DNA of 64,000 bases. Source: Aaosphaeria pasadenensis (taxonomy: Eukaryota; Ascomycota; Dothideomycetes; Pleosporales). The position numbers and the translations under genes were made by a program. The stretch spans positions 558,001 through 622,000 of the forward strand of contig JAKLMB010000019.1 in the NCBI GenBank assembly GCA_022813625.1, read 5' to 3'. Below, one piece after another: positions 43,012 to 55,433 of the stretch (its first letter is position 1; the number at the start of each line of letters is the position of its first letter). The notes beneath the pieces were generated by a model. That model saw nothing but the letters and a program-made list of their open reading frames with translations, ran no database searches and was not told the origin of the DNA.

Positions 43012-44535
43012 AGTAAGTTGACGCACTACACTCTTCTGAAGAGGAACTTCCACTAATCAAAGTCACCATTTCAGTGAATGATGTTGACGACATTGACCTC
43101 TATGGTATGTTCATACGGTTCATGGACCATTCGATGACATCCTAACCTTCACAGAGGTCCTCGGGATTACCAGCGGGGCAAGCAAGGCAGAGATTAAGAA
43201 GGCATATCACAAGGTGCGTCCTACCAGGTGGCTCGCGATACAACAGAGTAAACCCCTCTGACACACGATATGACAGGCCGCTCTATCACATCACCCGGAC
43301 AAGGTTGTGGAGGAAGAGCGCGTAGAAGCTGAAATTCGATTCAAATCCGCGAAGCAAGCCTACGAGATTCTCTATGATGACGAGAAACGACACCTCTACG
43401 ATACCCACGGCATGGCAGCATTCGATCCCAGTAGAGGCGGCGGTATGGGAGAGGGACCTGACATTGATGACATATTTGCTTCCATGTTTGGAGGTATGGG
43501 CTTCGGTGGTGGCATGCCAGGCATGGGTGGTATGCCTGGCGGGCCTGGGCCCAGGAACGTTCCAAGAAAAGGCAGAAGCGTAGAACAGGAATATCAAGTC
43601 ACCCTTGAGGAGTTGTACAAGGGCAAGACAACAAAGTTCTCAAACACGAAAAACGTTGTCTGTCAAACATGTAAAGGGTCAGGAGGCAAGCCCGGCGCAA
43701 AGCCTCACGATTGCAGCGTATGCAACGGTAGAGGTATATTCTCGCTCTCTTCAGGTTTTGGATCTTTGAACCCTGCTAACAATACAAAGGCGCAAAAGCT
43801 GTTTTGCGACAAGTCGGTCCGGGCCTTGTCACACAAGAAACCGTTACATGCTCCACTTGCTCGGGTTCGGGGAAGCTGTTCAAGGAGAAGGAACGCTGCA
43901 AGAAATGTAAAGGGAAGAAGGTAAATGAAGCCAAGAATGTTCTTGAGCTCTACATCCCTAGGGGGGCGCGGCAAGGCGACCGCATCGTCCTCGCAGGAGA
44001 AGCCGACCAGCTCCCAGATCAAGAACCTGGCGATATCATCTTCACTCTCGAAGAAGCACCGCATGACGTCTTCGAGCGGGCAGGGGCAGATCTGAGAGCA
44101 GAGCTGAAGGTCACACTAGTGGAAGCCCTCGTGGGCTTCAATAGGGTCATATTAACGCACCTTGACGGACGCGGCATCCAACTGCACGTTGAACAGCCAA
44201 ATGGGAAAGTCCTGCGACCAGGAGACGTGCTCAAGGTTCCGGGTGAAGGCATGCCCATGAAAAAGAGTGATGCGAAGGGCGATCTCTATCTCGTTGTCGA
44301 CGTGGAGTTCCCCGAAGATGGTTGGCTGAAAAACGATGAAGCCATTCAGAAGATCAAAGATGCTCTTCCAGCTACCACCATACCCGAGGACAAGCCTGAC
44401 GATGTCGAGGAGGTCGAATTCGAATTCGGCGCTGACATGGACGATTTTGGCGCTGGTAGTGGCGATCCACGCGCAGGCAATGAATGGGAAGATGATGATG
44501 ATGAACAGGGAGGTCCTCAATGTGCTACCCAATAA
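43012..44535 (+). CDS. XDJ1: type I DnaJ co-chaperone XDJ1
   Basis: Hsp40 partner of Hsp70. Exons 43012 (one base), 43075-43104, 43155-43213, 43277-43733 and 43790-44535, 430 residues. The start codon is split: A at 43012 (donor A|GTAAGT) and TG at 43075, giving MNDVDDIDLYEVLG; no other in-frame ATG exists between the upstream TAA at 42970 and the J domain. The HPD motif is in LSHHPDK. A Gly/Met-rich linker follows, then four zinc-finger repeats (CQTCKGSG, CSVCNGRG, CSTCSGSG, CKKCKGKK) and C-terminal substrate domains. It ends CATQ, a CaaX farnesylation signal. Xdj1 rather than Ydj1 is chosen from the DIDLYEVLG start and the acidic tail. Confidence 0.92.
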
Positions 44536-45079
44536 TCGGTCGAATGACAGTGTTTCTCATCGAGGGCGTTCAATGCGATTGCATCTCTTTTTTGGGTAGC
44601 CTCCTATCCCATTGGAAGATAAATAGCATAGCGAAATGGGTTTGCGTCGTGATGAGGGCGTCGCAGTCTAGTCCGGTGTCAGATGTTCGTATGGAATGGC
44701 ATTTGGTCCCACCAGTGTAGGCTAATAATCTTGGCTCCGGAAGAAGTCAATCATGTTATTCGATGGAGATGATTTGGGCAAATGTATCTGGAAGACATCT
44801 AAGAGCCGGCGGGATGACAGAAGTCATGGCTCCTCCGGCGAGTACGTTCTTGGATCTTTGTTGCACTTTTTATCGCGTAGGGTACAAGAAACAGTATAGG
44901 TATATACTTAGTTAGATTGTGGTGCTATGGTGGAGATCTGGCCAATGACCTCAACGTTATGAATCATAGATCATATGTGCACACTAAATCCACCCACCTC
45001 GAAGTTATTAAAGAGCTCGCATCCCTCCACTCTTTACCGGTCTCAACTTTTTCGCAACGCACAAGACCGACATAAGACA
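44536..45079. other. intergenic
   Basis: About 540 bp between XDJ1 and the Rossmann-fold gene, same strand. Nothing supportable seen. Confidence 0.5.
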
Positions 45080-45907
45080 ATGTTGAAGCTAATCCCACAT
45101 ACCGTGGATATTCTGATTCTGGGTGCTGGGTGGACGTCCACATTTCTAATCAATCATCTCGAAGCAGAGGGCATCACGCATGCGGAGACAACAACAAATG
45201 GCAGGGAGGGAACCATACCATTCAAGTTCGATCCAGATTCGCATGATTTGGTGCCCTATCGACGACTGCCCCAAGCGCGGACGGTTCTGATCACCTTTCC
45301 GCTCATCGGACGCGGTGCATCCACACGCCTGTGCGAGCTTTATCAAGAAACGCATGGTGCAACAGAACATCACTGGATTCAATTAGGTTCGACGGGTATT
45401 TTCAACCAGGGTACAGGGTGGATTTCCGAGGAATCAGATTACGACAGCGCCAACGCACGGGCAGTAGCCGAAGACGAACTCCGCACTGCCTTTAACGGCT
45501 GCGTGCTCAACCTCGCAGGCCTCTACGGTCACGATCGAAAACCTTCCAACTGGTTGGGTCGTGTAGCAAAGTCGAAGGATGATGTCCGGGCGAAGAAAGC
45601 AGTTCATTTCATCCATGGGGAGGATGTGGCGAGGGCAATAACCGCAACCCATAGAAACTTCACGCCTGCAAAGAGATGGCTCATTACGGATATGAGGGTG
45701 TACGACTGGTGGGATTTGATCCTGAGTTTCAGCTCCGCGGCGAGTGAAGGGCAAGAAACGGAGTACGCAACTTGGATTGCAGAATTAATGGAAGAGCATG
45801 ACATCAAGGCATTGCCGAGGGACACCAACGGACTCGGCAGAAGATTGGATTCGAGGAGATTTTGGAAGACAATGAATTTGTGGCCGGAACATGCAAGATT
45901 AGCTTAA
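45080..45907 (+). CDS. NAD(P)-binding Rossmann-fold protein
   Basis: Single exon, 275 residues from MLKLIPHTVDILILGAGWTS; an upstream ATG at 44975 adds 35 residues without similarity. The glycine-rich GAGWTSTF after a beta strand is a dinucleotide-binding turn. Later blocks VLNLAGLYGHDRKPSNWLGR and KAVHFIHGEDVARAI match the extended short-chain dehydrogenase/epimerase pattern (YeeZ-like). The canonical Tyr-x-x-x-Lys is not evident, so catalysis is uncertain. The substrate is unknown. Confidence 0.75.
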   Translation: MLKLIPHTVDILILGAGWTSTFLINHLEAEGITHAETTTNGREGTIPFKFDPDSHDLVPYRRLPQARTVLITFPLIGRGASTRLCELYQETHGATEHHWIQLGSTGIFNQGTGWISEESDYDSANARAVAEDELRTAFNGCVLNLAGLYGHDRKPSNWLGRVAKSKDDVRAKKAVHFIHGEDVARAITATHRNFTPAKRWLITDMRVYDWWDLILSFSSAASEGQETEYATWIAELMEEHDIKALPRDTNGLGRRLDSRRFWKTMNLWPEHARLA

Positions 45908-46778
45908 TCAAACAATCTGGTCAGTAGAGAAAAACGGGTTATGTGCCCGGGCTATGAGAGGGGGTGTGTGTACATGTTACATGTACATAACTACGACATT
46001 CCTGATTTAGGTATTCAGCTACCGGGATAGCTTCGATCTGTCTATCTCAAGCAGGTATATTGGGCCCATAGCTTCTATCATTCTATCGTATAGTGTATTG
46101 TATTCTAAGGTAGGTCCATGTACACATACGTACTTGATTTGCACCAAATTGGTAGATAAGTAGGTACTAGGTACCTAACCAAAGATACTTCTTATCACCG
46201 CCGTAGCTGCCCAAGTTACGAGGTATAATTTCTACATATCACCATACCTGACTACTCCGTACCTTAGATTGCTATTCGTGATACCCACTCTGTCCAGGTA
46301 GATCGGAAGGTAACCTATTTGTGGACGTGATCCTGTCATGTGATGCTCAATTCCCCCGCTCATTGACATGACATACTGCCCTTATCGCTTATCTTATCAG
46401 GATGCTGCACCCGATGCCTGACTACCTCGTGCCATGCGCATTGCATGTCTTCCCTTACTTGTTCAGCCTTGAATCAAAAGTACCCAGGTGGAGCTCGTTT
46501 TTGAGTTGCCATTGCAATTACTGGTGCATTTATTCGCCTGACCTGACCTGATCTGGCCTGACCTGGCTAAAACGTCTCCGAATAATCATTGCAGTTTCCC
46601 CTCCTCTTGAAAGTGGGAAGTCATCACTTACTACTTCGTACACTCACGCTGCATTCAGTCGATTCATCTTCCCTAAGCCTCTACAAATCTGATTCGAATC
46701 TACGCCATCTCCTTCAGTCGTTATCGTGATTTCCATTATACACGCACTGTGATCTACTAGTTGTCAACACTTGGCAGA
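45908..46778. other. intergenic with CCTGA repeats
   Basis: About 870 bp. TAGGTA/TACCTA tracts lie at 46105-46260 and an imperfect CCTGA repeat at 46537-46566. No gene. Confidence 0.5.
46537..46566. repeat. imperfect CCTGA/CCTGG repeat
   Basis: Six imperfect 5-bp units of CCTGA type in the promoter of the dioxygenase gene. Confidence 0.7.
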
Positions 46779-47973
46779 ATGTCAGCAATACATATCGACA
46801 AGGCGGTCGCAAAGGATGATCTGGAAATCCCGGTATGTACTTGTGTCCATATCTATTGGTGCCGGCAGATCTCATATCTCAAATGAATCAGTTCACTATT
46901 TTATATACATATATGTTGATACCTATTAGCTTATTGACTTTTCTCTATTCCTGTCCGGGGATACAGCAACGAAACAAGCCACAGCCCAGGCAGTCTTGGA
47001 GGGGTTCCAGAAATCAGGCTTCATTTACTTGAAAGGCCATGGCATTTCTCCTACCACAATCTCGAACGTTTTTTCTCATTCGGCCAAATTCTTTGCACGT
47101 CCACAGCAGCAAAAGGACGCCCTGGCTTGGTATTCTCCCGAGGCAAATCGTGGATACACCGCCCAAGGCCGCGAGAAGGTAACAGATCTAGAAGAAATTG
47201 ACGATGTTGCTAAGCTTCGGACTTCCATTCCGGATTTGAAAGAGTCCCTTGAGATTGGCCGCGAGGGGGAGGCAGGTATGCCCAACATGTGGCCGTCTGT
47301 CGATGGTGATGAAGAAGCGAAGACCTTCAAGGAGGTCATGGTAGGTTTTCACGAGACGTGCAAGGGGCTACATATGGAACTCATGCGTGCAATCGCAATT
47401 GGCATGGGTATAGAAGAGAATTGGTTCGATTTATACACCGACGTTGGTGATAATACGTTGCGTTTACTCCATTATCCTGGCGTCAGCAAGTCCGTGTTCA
47501 AAAGGGAAGATGGTCAGCTCCAGGTAAGGGCGGGCGAGCATAGTGATTACGGTACGTTAACTTCGTTGCAAGTCGAGACTTGAGGTTGTTCAATGCCATT
47601 AATTTCTTTAGGCTCTATAACCCTTCTGTTCCAAGATGCTCGCGGCGGTCTCCAGGTCCGCTCGCCTCGTGGGACATTTGTCGATGCGGAACCTATTCCA
47701 GGCACCATTGTCATCAACGCAGGCGATCTACTTGCTCGCTGGTCCAACGATACAATCAAATCAACGAAGCATCGTGTTGTAGAGCCTCCGCCCCAAATGA
47801 GGGAAGACGAATCGAGTTTCTACCCTCCACGGTACTCTGTAGCATACTTCTGCAATCCAAATTTTGAGCGTATAATTGAAGCTATTCCTGGTACATACGA
47901 GGAATCAGGAAAGAAGTACGGTGCAATCAAAAGTGGGGATTACTTGGTAAGGAGATTGACTGCAACGTATTGA
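46779..47973 (+). CDS. 2-oxoglutarate/Fe(II) dioxygenase (IPNS-like)
   Basis: Non-heme iron oxygenase of the isopenicillin-N-synthase/gibberellin-oxidase superfamily. Exons 46779-46832, 46930-47551 and 47612-47973 (introns 97 and 60 bp), 345 residues. Exon 1 gives MSAIHIDKAVAKDDLEIP and splicing adds LIDFSLFLSGDTATKQATAQ, the usual N-terminal block. The metal ligands are H-x-D in GEHSDYG and the distal His in STKHRVVEPP; the 2-oxoglutarate-binding Arg-x-Ser is in YPPRYSVAYFCNP. The second splice reads HSDYGSITLLFQDARGGLQV. No biosynthetic neighbours are seen, so a general metabolic role is likely; the substrate is unknown. Confidence 0.88.
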
Positions 47974-48445
47974 TAGGATGATGTAGTTGGGCTTGCATTC
48001 TCAAAATCAGTTTCATTTGAGCTCCTTATCTGCTACGTGAATCCTGCTGCTTGTGAACAAATATCTCTTTTCATCGCCCATAGAATTCCAACTCCCATGG
48101 ATCTTTTCATGCGCAGATTCTGTTTTCAATCCAATTCTGCATAGAACAAACAGGGTCGCGACCATGACTTCCGTCGAACGGTAGGTAATCACGATGACTC
48201 TACAAAAAGGGACCATGGGCACGGGGGACCAATGTCTGCACTAAACCGGCATTAGGATCACTGATGCATGAACCAAGCACAACAATACCCTGGGATCGCT
48301 TTTAAAGATGTTCATGGACCCAGAGGTCCAAGCCGTCGAATTGGCACGTTCACTGGCTTTTGGTAATTTTGTTTGAATTAAAAAAATCGTTCATTTCCAA
48401 TAGGGTGAGGTTTATGTCGCCTCCCTATTGAAATACCACCGTCCA
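47974..48445. other. intergenic, convergent
   Basis: About 470 bp between the convergent stops of the dioxygenase and SPB1. No gene seen. Confidence 0.5.
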
Positions 48446-51388
48446 CTACTTTCTTTTCTTTGCCAATCTCTTCTCGGCCCGAACGTCCTTCTTCAAACGG
48501 GGATCGACCATCTTGTACTTGCCCTTAGTTCCTTTTGGTCTTCCTTTGATACCATTGTTCCCGCCTTTAGCCACAACGACTGTCACTTTTTGCTTTGGCT
48601 TCTTCTTTGCCGCCCTGCTCATCAATCTAGCAATGCTCTGTGCCTTGTCTTTTTCGGTCATTCCTTCCTCATCTGCCAATAGAGCACTCTTCTTCTTCAG
48701 CTTTTCTAAGCGCTGTGCTGCCTTAAACTTCTTCCTCGCTTTCGCTTCTCGGACCTTCTTTATGGGACGTGCATTGAGAGCACGCATCTTCTCCTTTATG
48801 GCCGCCGCAGCCTGTGCACTAATAGGACGTTGAAGCTTGGAATGCTTGTTTTCGTCATCAAGGAACCAATCCGGCAGACCATCGACATCACGATGAGAAT
48901 ATCGGTTCTTTCAAGATCGTTAGCTCAAGCGACTACGGACGTCGGAAAAAGTACTTACGAAAGAATCATCAAGCAAGTCATGCTTGGTCCTTTTCCCAGT
49001 CGCTAGCTCATGTGCCAGGGTCATTGCTTGCTCAGTAATGATATCGATGTCTGGTCGACCATTCTTCATCGGCACATCATCTCGCTCCCAAGCTGACTCG
49101 TCGTGCTTGACCTCCTCGATATCGTCTCCTGCGTCATCGTCTGCCCACTCATGTGATTCATCGGAATCAGAAGAAATACCGGGACTCGTCGCTGGGTCCT
49201 CTGACTCCATGCTCACAGTTTTGTGTGAATGTGAAGTTGCCAATTCCTTATCTGCAACATCGATACCACTGTCCGCATTCTCATCATCTTCGTCATCTTC
49301 GTCATCTTCCTCGTCCATACCGTCAAGACCGTCGATGCCTTTGAAAACATCCTGATTGAAAAATCGTGAGGCGCGTACGGTTAGGCCATTTTGGGATGGG
49401 TTGGCGAAGTCCATGATAAGCCTATTTGTGGTTTCTTCGTCTCCACTGATGGAACTGGCGTCATCTTCAACAAGATCCCCATCACTGTTTTGCTCCTTAT
49501 CCTCATCAGAAAACCCATGCCACTCGCCATCGTCATCCTGTTTACGGGCTCGCTTTGCACGATACTTGGCGTCTCTGGCAGACCTATTTTCGACATAGTC
49601 GTTGTACATGTTATCCAGTTCGCGATCAAGCCGGTCCCCCTCGTCATCGCTGGACGCATCGCTATCGTCATCTGTCGAATCATCTACTTTGGGTTGCTCG
49701 GTATAGGTAGTCATCCGGCCACGACCGAACTTGTCCAGCGCGCCTGCTTGATCAACTTTCTTGAGATCAAATATGGAATCCTCGCCATTTGGACCAGATT
49801 GTTCAAGTCCGATGTCCATAGGTGCCGATATACCCAATTGCATGCGTATGATCTCCTTCTGCTTGCGCTCGTTGGCTGCCCGCCTGTCCTTTCGCTTTCT
49901 TCTCGATTCTTGCTCTTTCAATCTCTCCATCTCTTCCTGGATCTTGAGCTCTTCATCCATTGACTCGATCTCGGCCACCTCCTCGTTTTCGGCGGCGTCC
50001 TCTTCCGTTTTCTTCTTTGTAGAGAAGCCAAATATCTCTCGAACTGTTATGTGTCAACAAAATGAGCACATATAACATTGTTGTGGTAACTCACCTTTCA
50101 ACCTCCACTTCAACAACCGTTTGAAATCCGATCTTCCGAGTACCTTCAGATCGGCACAGCAATCCCGTATCTCTTGGGTTGTTTCCGGAAGCTTCGCAAT
50201 TGTTGCAATAGCAATATCCCCGTTTGGCTTTTGGTCGAACGACAATTTGTTCATCGTACCAAGCATATCAATTGGATCGGCCGTTTGAATAAACTCACTC
50301 ACAGGCGCCTCCTTGAATTGTGTCCAATCGCCCTCTTCGTATCCTTCCCTCTTTCTCTTCTTCACTTCTGGATTGAAAACCTTTGCCTCATTATTTGGTG
50401 CTGGCGCTGCAAGTTCCGCGAAAACGTGTCTAGCATCAAGGAACTTGGGGTCAAGGTGTTTGGGCGCTTTGAAGCCTCTGGCAACGACGAATATCTCTGC
50501 CGAGACGTTTCTAGAAGAAGGTGGTTTCGTAGCTTCGACTTTGGCGAATAGTTGGTTGAAAACCCAGAGCAAGGAATTATAATCTTTGGATCGGAAAACT
50601 TTCGTAACAAATGTACCACCCTACTCAAATCCAATCAGCAACCTTCCAATCAAACTGAGAATACGCGAAGTGTAGATGTGCACTGAGTTCGTAAACATTA
50701 TAGGGCGAATACTGACCTCTCTCAAGAATTCCACAGCCAATTTGAGCGACTACGGTGACTGTTAGTTGCGATTTCAAGATCGACGAGCTGAGTTACCGAC
50801 TTGAAGTACGAGCTCAGCCTGGCTAAAAGCATCATGAACCCAAGACGCGCCAACATTGGGGGCGCCATCGTGTAATACCACATCCGCCTTCAGTGTCTTT
50901 ATGTGTTGTCTTATCATTTGTCGACAGCTCGCGGTTGTGATATCGTTCTGGAATGTTATACAGCGTGGGATTGGCTAGAAGAGTAACGTTAGACACGGCT
51001 CCAAAATGCATCGACAGTAGGAGTCTCGGGACATACTTTAATGGGCGCTAGATCGACTCCAATAATGAGAGAATTAGGAGGCATCACCTCACTGCGAAAA
51101 TCTTAGTAAGGCATTGAGAAAAGACTGCAGAGGGCGCTACCTTGCCACTTGACACCATGATCCAGGCGCAGCACAAAGATCGATAACGACTTTGCACCTA
51201 TGGTCTAAGAAATTGTACTTCTTGTTAAGTTGAATCTAGTTGTGGAGGTTTGATTAGCAACTGGTTCCAGTTGGTTGATCTGATTGACAAACCAGCTTGA
51301 AGGCGGCTCGCGCCCTATAGCCTTTCTCTTTGGCCAGCTTGTACCATTTGTCCAAGCGACCTTTTCCATGCTTCTTCTGGATAGCCAT
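48446..51388 (-). CDS. SPB1: AdoMet-dependent rRNA methyltransferase SPB1
   Basis: Nucleolar FtsJ-type 2'-O-methyltransferase of 27S pre-rRNA, needed for 60S subunit assembly. Eight minus-strand exons: 51388-51293, 51235-51141, 51091-51037, 50974-50801, 50749-50717, 50620-50095, 50043-48959 and 48907-48446 (introns 49-96 bp), total 841 residues. The AdoMet site reads VIDLCAAPGSWCQVA; further FtsJ blocks are DVVLHDGAPNVGASWVHDAF and GGTFVTKVFRSKDYNSLLWV. The middle is acidic and charged. The C-terminal Spb1 domain starts NRYSHRDVDGLPDWF and ends in a basic tail. The fourth donor is GTCGGT, chosen because it alone keeps LVLQ-SLKLAVEFLRE in frame. Confidence 0.95.
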
Positions 51389-51780
51389 TGCGTCTTGTTG
51401 TTGTCACCCGTAAATGGGCTGTTGGTACGCAAGAGAGTGTCTTAAGCATGGAATGTCTTGCGCTGGATTTTTTTTTGAATAGGTTCCGTCGCGGCTTCTT
51501 AGCGCCGGGTGGAATCCTAGTCCAGATTAGGTTAGAACTACACTTCCGGCCGGAGAGCATCTAGTACAACGTCATCCACCATAGGTAGTTTATCGTAACT
51601 GCCTACCCACTACCTACTATTTGTGTACATAGACATCCTGATCTTACCGGATACACTACGATATCCAGAATTTGATTTATTAAAGGCGCGACACTTATAC
51701 TTTTTAGTTTTGAGCTCATATTCTGCCGTGCTCCAACGCTCCAGGCTACTCCAGCACTACTCTAGCTCGCCCTCGCTGGC
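51389..51780. other. SPB1/hydrolase divergent promoter
   Basis: About 390 bp, with a T8-type run near 51469. No gene seen. Confidence 0.45.
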
Positions 51781-54634
51781 ATGCGCTCTCGCAAGAAGTC
51801 AAAAACATACCATCGTCACACGAACGGTGAGACCAATGATGATATCTCGATAGGATTCGATCCTTCTGTCACTGGCGGATCTTCACCCAACGCGACCGGC
51901 TCCGCTTCCCTAACAACCCCAACCTCCAACCTCTCACTCATCTCGAATACCGCGGGTGCAACTGACGCACAAGTCTCGGGCAAGAAATCAAGACGAAGCT
52001 GGCTTGGGGAAGGTGGAAGCTGGCGATCGAAGGCACCGGCAATAGTGAAGACTGCACGAGAAAGTATCGGCGTTACTGGAGGAGCGACAGCGGAGTTGCC
52101 AAACGAGACCACTGAACATGCCGAGGTGCCCCGTGAGGATCTCCCAGCTAAGCGTAAGTGTAGCAAGAGCCATACAATTCCCACGTCTATTGCTCAACTA
52201 ATGGTTTCCTTAGATGACTCTACCGACCAGACAAAAGAAGTATCTACAACTAGCGCAGCTCCACATCAGCAGATAAAAGAATCAAACCCCGGCTGCTGTG
52301 AACCACCACTCCCTCCATACCCAAACAACGCGGAAAGAATAACTACATCTAATCCTTTCGCCTGGCGTGGGTGGTGGACTCGTCCAGACAACTATACAGA
52401 CTCTACAAAAACGGAAAGGGATGAGACGCCGAGTGCAATAACCGATAATGCGCAGAAAGTTCCGCTTCCAGTTACACCATCTGATACAGGCAATACGCAA
52501 AATTTAAAGGAACCCGAAGATGCTACTTCACATTCAGGGTCTCAGATGAGCTCTGGCTACCATGCAAACACGGAACACGCGCCGGCCCAGCAATCCGGGT
52601 CTTTGTCCGCCAGTGAAAGAACGGATTCCATCCAACCTCAAGGTGAAGCACCATTGAAAGTGGCCCCGATTCCGAAAAGTTCTGGTAAATCCTGGTTCTG
52701 GCTCTGGAGTAATACTCAAAACGGACAGGCTCAGGCATCCACTCAAACAACGCCAACCCACGATTCTCAAGACGTCCAATCTGAGTCAGCTCAGCCTTCC
52801 ACGTCTCAAGGGGGTGCTGCGGAAAACATGAGCCAAGAACCATTGGGAAGTGCTCTTATGGACGAGGCCAGCTCTCCTGTAGCGCAAAAGCCCTCAGGTT
52901 GGGCGTTCTGGTCGCGCGACCGACCAAAAGCTGATCAAAAGTTGGATGAAGGTTCTCGAAAACAAGTAGGTGAGGTAGCAGTCTTTGATACGCCATCGCA
53001 ATCGCAACCCGAGGCTGCCCAATTCAATGAACATCAAGGAGATCACCACACAGACTCGCAAAACACATCAAAAGCCCTGTTAAGTCGCACGAGCAGTCAG
53101 AAAGCATCCAGAACCTCGAAATCTCCGAACACTGCAGCTAATGTAAATCCGGATACGCCCATAACCAATAACGAACACGCTTCTGGAGAGGCACGAGTTT
53201 CACCTACCCACTCCTCTACGCAAGGCTCAACACTTGCAACGCCACCTCCAGCAGGTTCCACGGATGCCAAGCCTTCTGCAAACCTATCAGCACACCCAGA
53301 AAACTTACTCCTTCCTGAGTTTAGCAATACATATCAACTAGTGCAGAAGCCTACTTACTGGCAAATGATTCGTAAATACTTCGTCGGAGGGGAGAAAGCC
53401 ACTCCCCATCTACACATTAGCCCCGACATACCCAGGATACAGAGAGCCGTTGCCATTGGGGTTCATGGTTACTTTCCAGCTCCAATATTTCAACGAGTCC
53501 TAGGCCAGCCTACTGGAACATCGATACGCTTCGCTAATGCTGCCCGCACTGCCATTGAAGACTGGACCAAGTCGCGTGGCTACTCGGCAGATATCGAGCA
53601 GATCGCGTTGGAGGGCGAAGGTTTCATTGCGGAAAGAGTAAATACATTGTGGAAACTTCTCCTCAATTGGATCGAACACATAAAAACCGCGGATTTCATC
53701 TTAATTGCCTGTCACTCGCAAGGTGTACCTGTGGCAATCATGCTTGTAGCGAAGTTGATACAATTTGGCTGTGTGAGTGCGGCGAGAATTGGAGTCTGCG
53801 CGATGGCAGGTGTCAACATGGGCCCGTTTGCCGATTACAAGACAAAATACTTTGGACCCACCGCTGCTGAACTGTTTGAATTCGGCGACCCTCACAGTCT
53901 TGTCAGTCAGATGTATCTTGCTGCGCTTGACGAGGTTTTACGATATGGTGTACGAATTCTCTACGTAGGCAGTATTGACGATCAGCTCGTCTCGTTGGAG
54001 GTAAGCCGCCTTGAACGCTCTAGTCGCTTGCAATACTCATTGTGACCAGTCATCAACATTCTCGGCCCTCTCACATCCTTACATCTATCGAGCTGTATTC
54101 GTCGATGGCCGCATCCATGCTCCTGATTTTCTGACACATCTCGTCGGCTTCACGCTGAAGCTACGTAATCTCGGTCTTCCGGACCACGGCCTTATTCGAG
54201 AGCTTTCTCCAGCTCTGGCTGGTTCACTTTATGGGGGCGAAGGGCATTCGCGTGTGTATGAAGACCCTCGAGTTTATAAGCTTGCTGTTGAGCACGCATT
54301 GGAAACCACGTCCTTGCCCATCAGCCCACAGCAGCCTCGCCCATCGACATCTGGATCATTTGCAGGAATCACCATCCCCATACCAGGCGCCAAAATCGAG
54401 ACCAAAAGCAAGTACGCGTTGCAGGTGAAGGAATACAAGAGTGTTGGGTCGGGTAGCCAGAATCCATTTTACCTGCCCTGGGCAATGCGTGGGCTACTAG
54501 AGGAGGATTTCGTGAGAAATGAATCAGAACAAGAAGTGGAGGAGCTCCTAGCAATGTTCGAGAAATGGCGACCGAGCACCAAACAACTGAAAGATGTCAA
54601 ATTCAGGCTTGAAGGTGTTCGAAGTAGACTCTAG
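51781..54634 (+). CDS. alpha/beta-hydrolase-fold protein, putative lipase
   Basis: Exons 51781-54000 and 54050-54634 (intron 49 bp), 934 residues. The first about 500 residues are disordered, Ser/Thr/Gln-rich with short WW-containing repeats (AWRGWWTRPD, KSWFWLWSN, GWAFWSRDRP). The hydrolase domain starts near residue 510 (QLVQKPTYWQMIRKYFVGGE), with oxyanion strand AVAIGVHGYFPAP, nucleophile elbow ACHSQG and acid-site region GSIDDQLVSLESS. The fold resembles uncharacterised fungal hydrolases such as yeast YDR444W. The elbow has Cys instead of the first Gly of GxSxG. The repeated Trp motifs in the disordered part could bind membranes or partners. The substrate is unknown; phospholipase or lipase activity is a guess. 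Confidence 0.8.
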
Positions 54635-54922
54635 AAAGTCATATCATTAAAGATACCCGCATCCGGGATGCACTAGTTATTTGAAACCACCCTTGGAAGG
54701 GTGCGTTGTCGCAATAGTGGCGCTCATAGACATTCACATTTATGCAGCTGTTCATAAAGTCGTCTGTATGGTATCATGAATTCCTTCCTTCATGCTAAAG
54801 ATAACATTCATACTCCTCTCCGAGGTCGGATTTGCTCTATTCCTACCAAGCGATATGCCTGCTGTACCATACTTCCATTAAGCGTGAACATTGTCATCTT
54901 TCAGAGGGAGAGCCTCGGATCT
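54635..54922. other. intergenic, convergent
   Basis: About 290 bp between convergent stops of the hydrolase and RFA3. A forward ORF starting at 54776 overlaps RFA3 antisense and is not supported. Confidence 0.5.
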
Positions 54923-55433
54923 TCAGTCATCGTCATAAAAAATCTCTTTATGTCGATGTGTTGCTTCCACTACTGCATTCGAAGCTTCGAAGTCTGTACA
55001 GAGTCAATCATGAGTTCCTGGGGATCTAACAAGGGACACGGTAACATGTTGACGGCTGAGAATCGATACGAATTTATGCTTCAGTGTGCACTTACCTATA
55101 TTGGGGCCAAAGTCGGTTGCTGCCTGAACCTTGACATTCAGGCCCTGGTCCACTTTACCAATTATTTCGACCGCATGGTTGAGCGCGAGGTGGCAATCCT
55201 ACGTGCATATCAGCTTAGTACTTGTTGTCAAAAGGCGTATCAAAATATTTGTCCCTCGATTCACCGGAATTAGAAAGCCATACCCGATTTAAAATGAGAT
55301 TGATACTGCCGCCAGCATCTACAACGGCGGTCTCGCCACGCAGTTGAACTACACGGCCCAACACCCGTACCAACTTATACTGGAATGCCTCGAGATGTTT
55401 CGCAAGGACTCGCGGGGTCTGTGGATGATCCAT
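54923..55433 (-). CDS. RFA3: replication protein A subunit 3
   Basis: Smallest subunit of the RPA single-strand DNA-binding complex. Minus-strand exons 55433-55284, 55198-55096 and 54993-54923 (introns 85 and 102 bp) encode 107 residues, the normal size. Exon 1 reads TPRVLAKHLEAFQYKLVRVL and GRVVQLRGETAVVDAGGSIN; exon 2 DCHLALNHAVEIIGKVDQGL to ATDFGPNI; exon 3 DFEASNAVVEATHRHKEIFY with an acidic end. This is one complete OB fold with the C-terminal trimerisation helix. All three splices use GT-AG and keep phase. Introns are longer than exon 3, so no single long frame marks the gene. Function from the family: replication, repair and recombination. Confidence 0.9.

Noticed and set aside
54776..55273. 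Plus-strand 165-codon ORF
   Set aside because: It lies antisense to the well-supported RFA3 exons and has no recognisable content.
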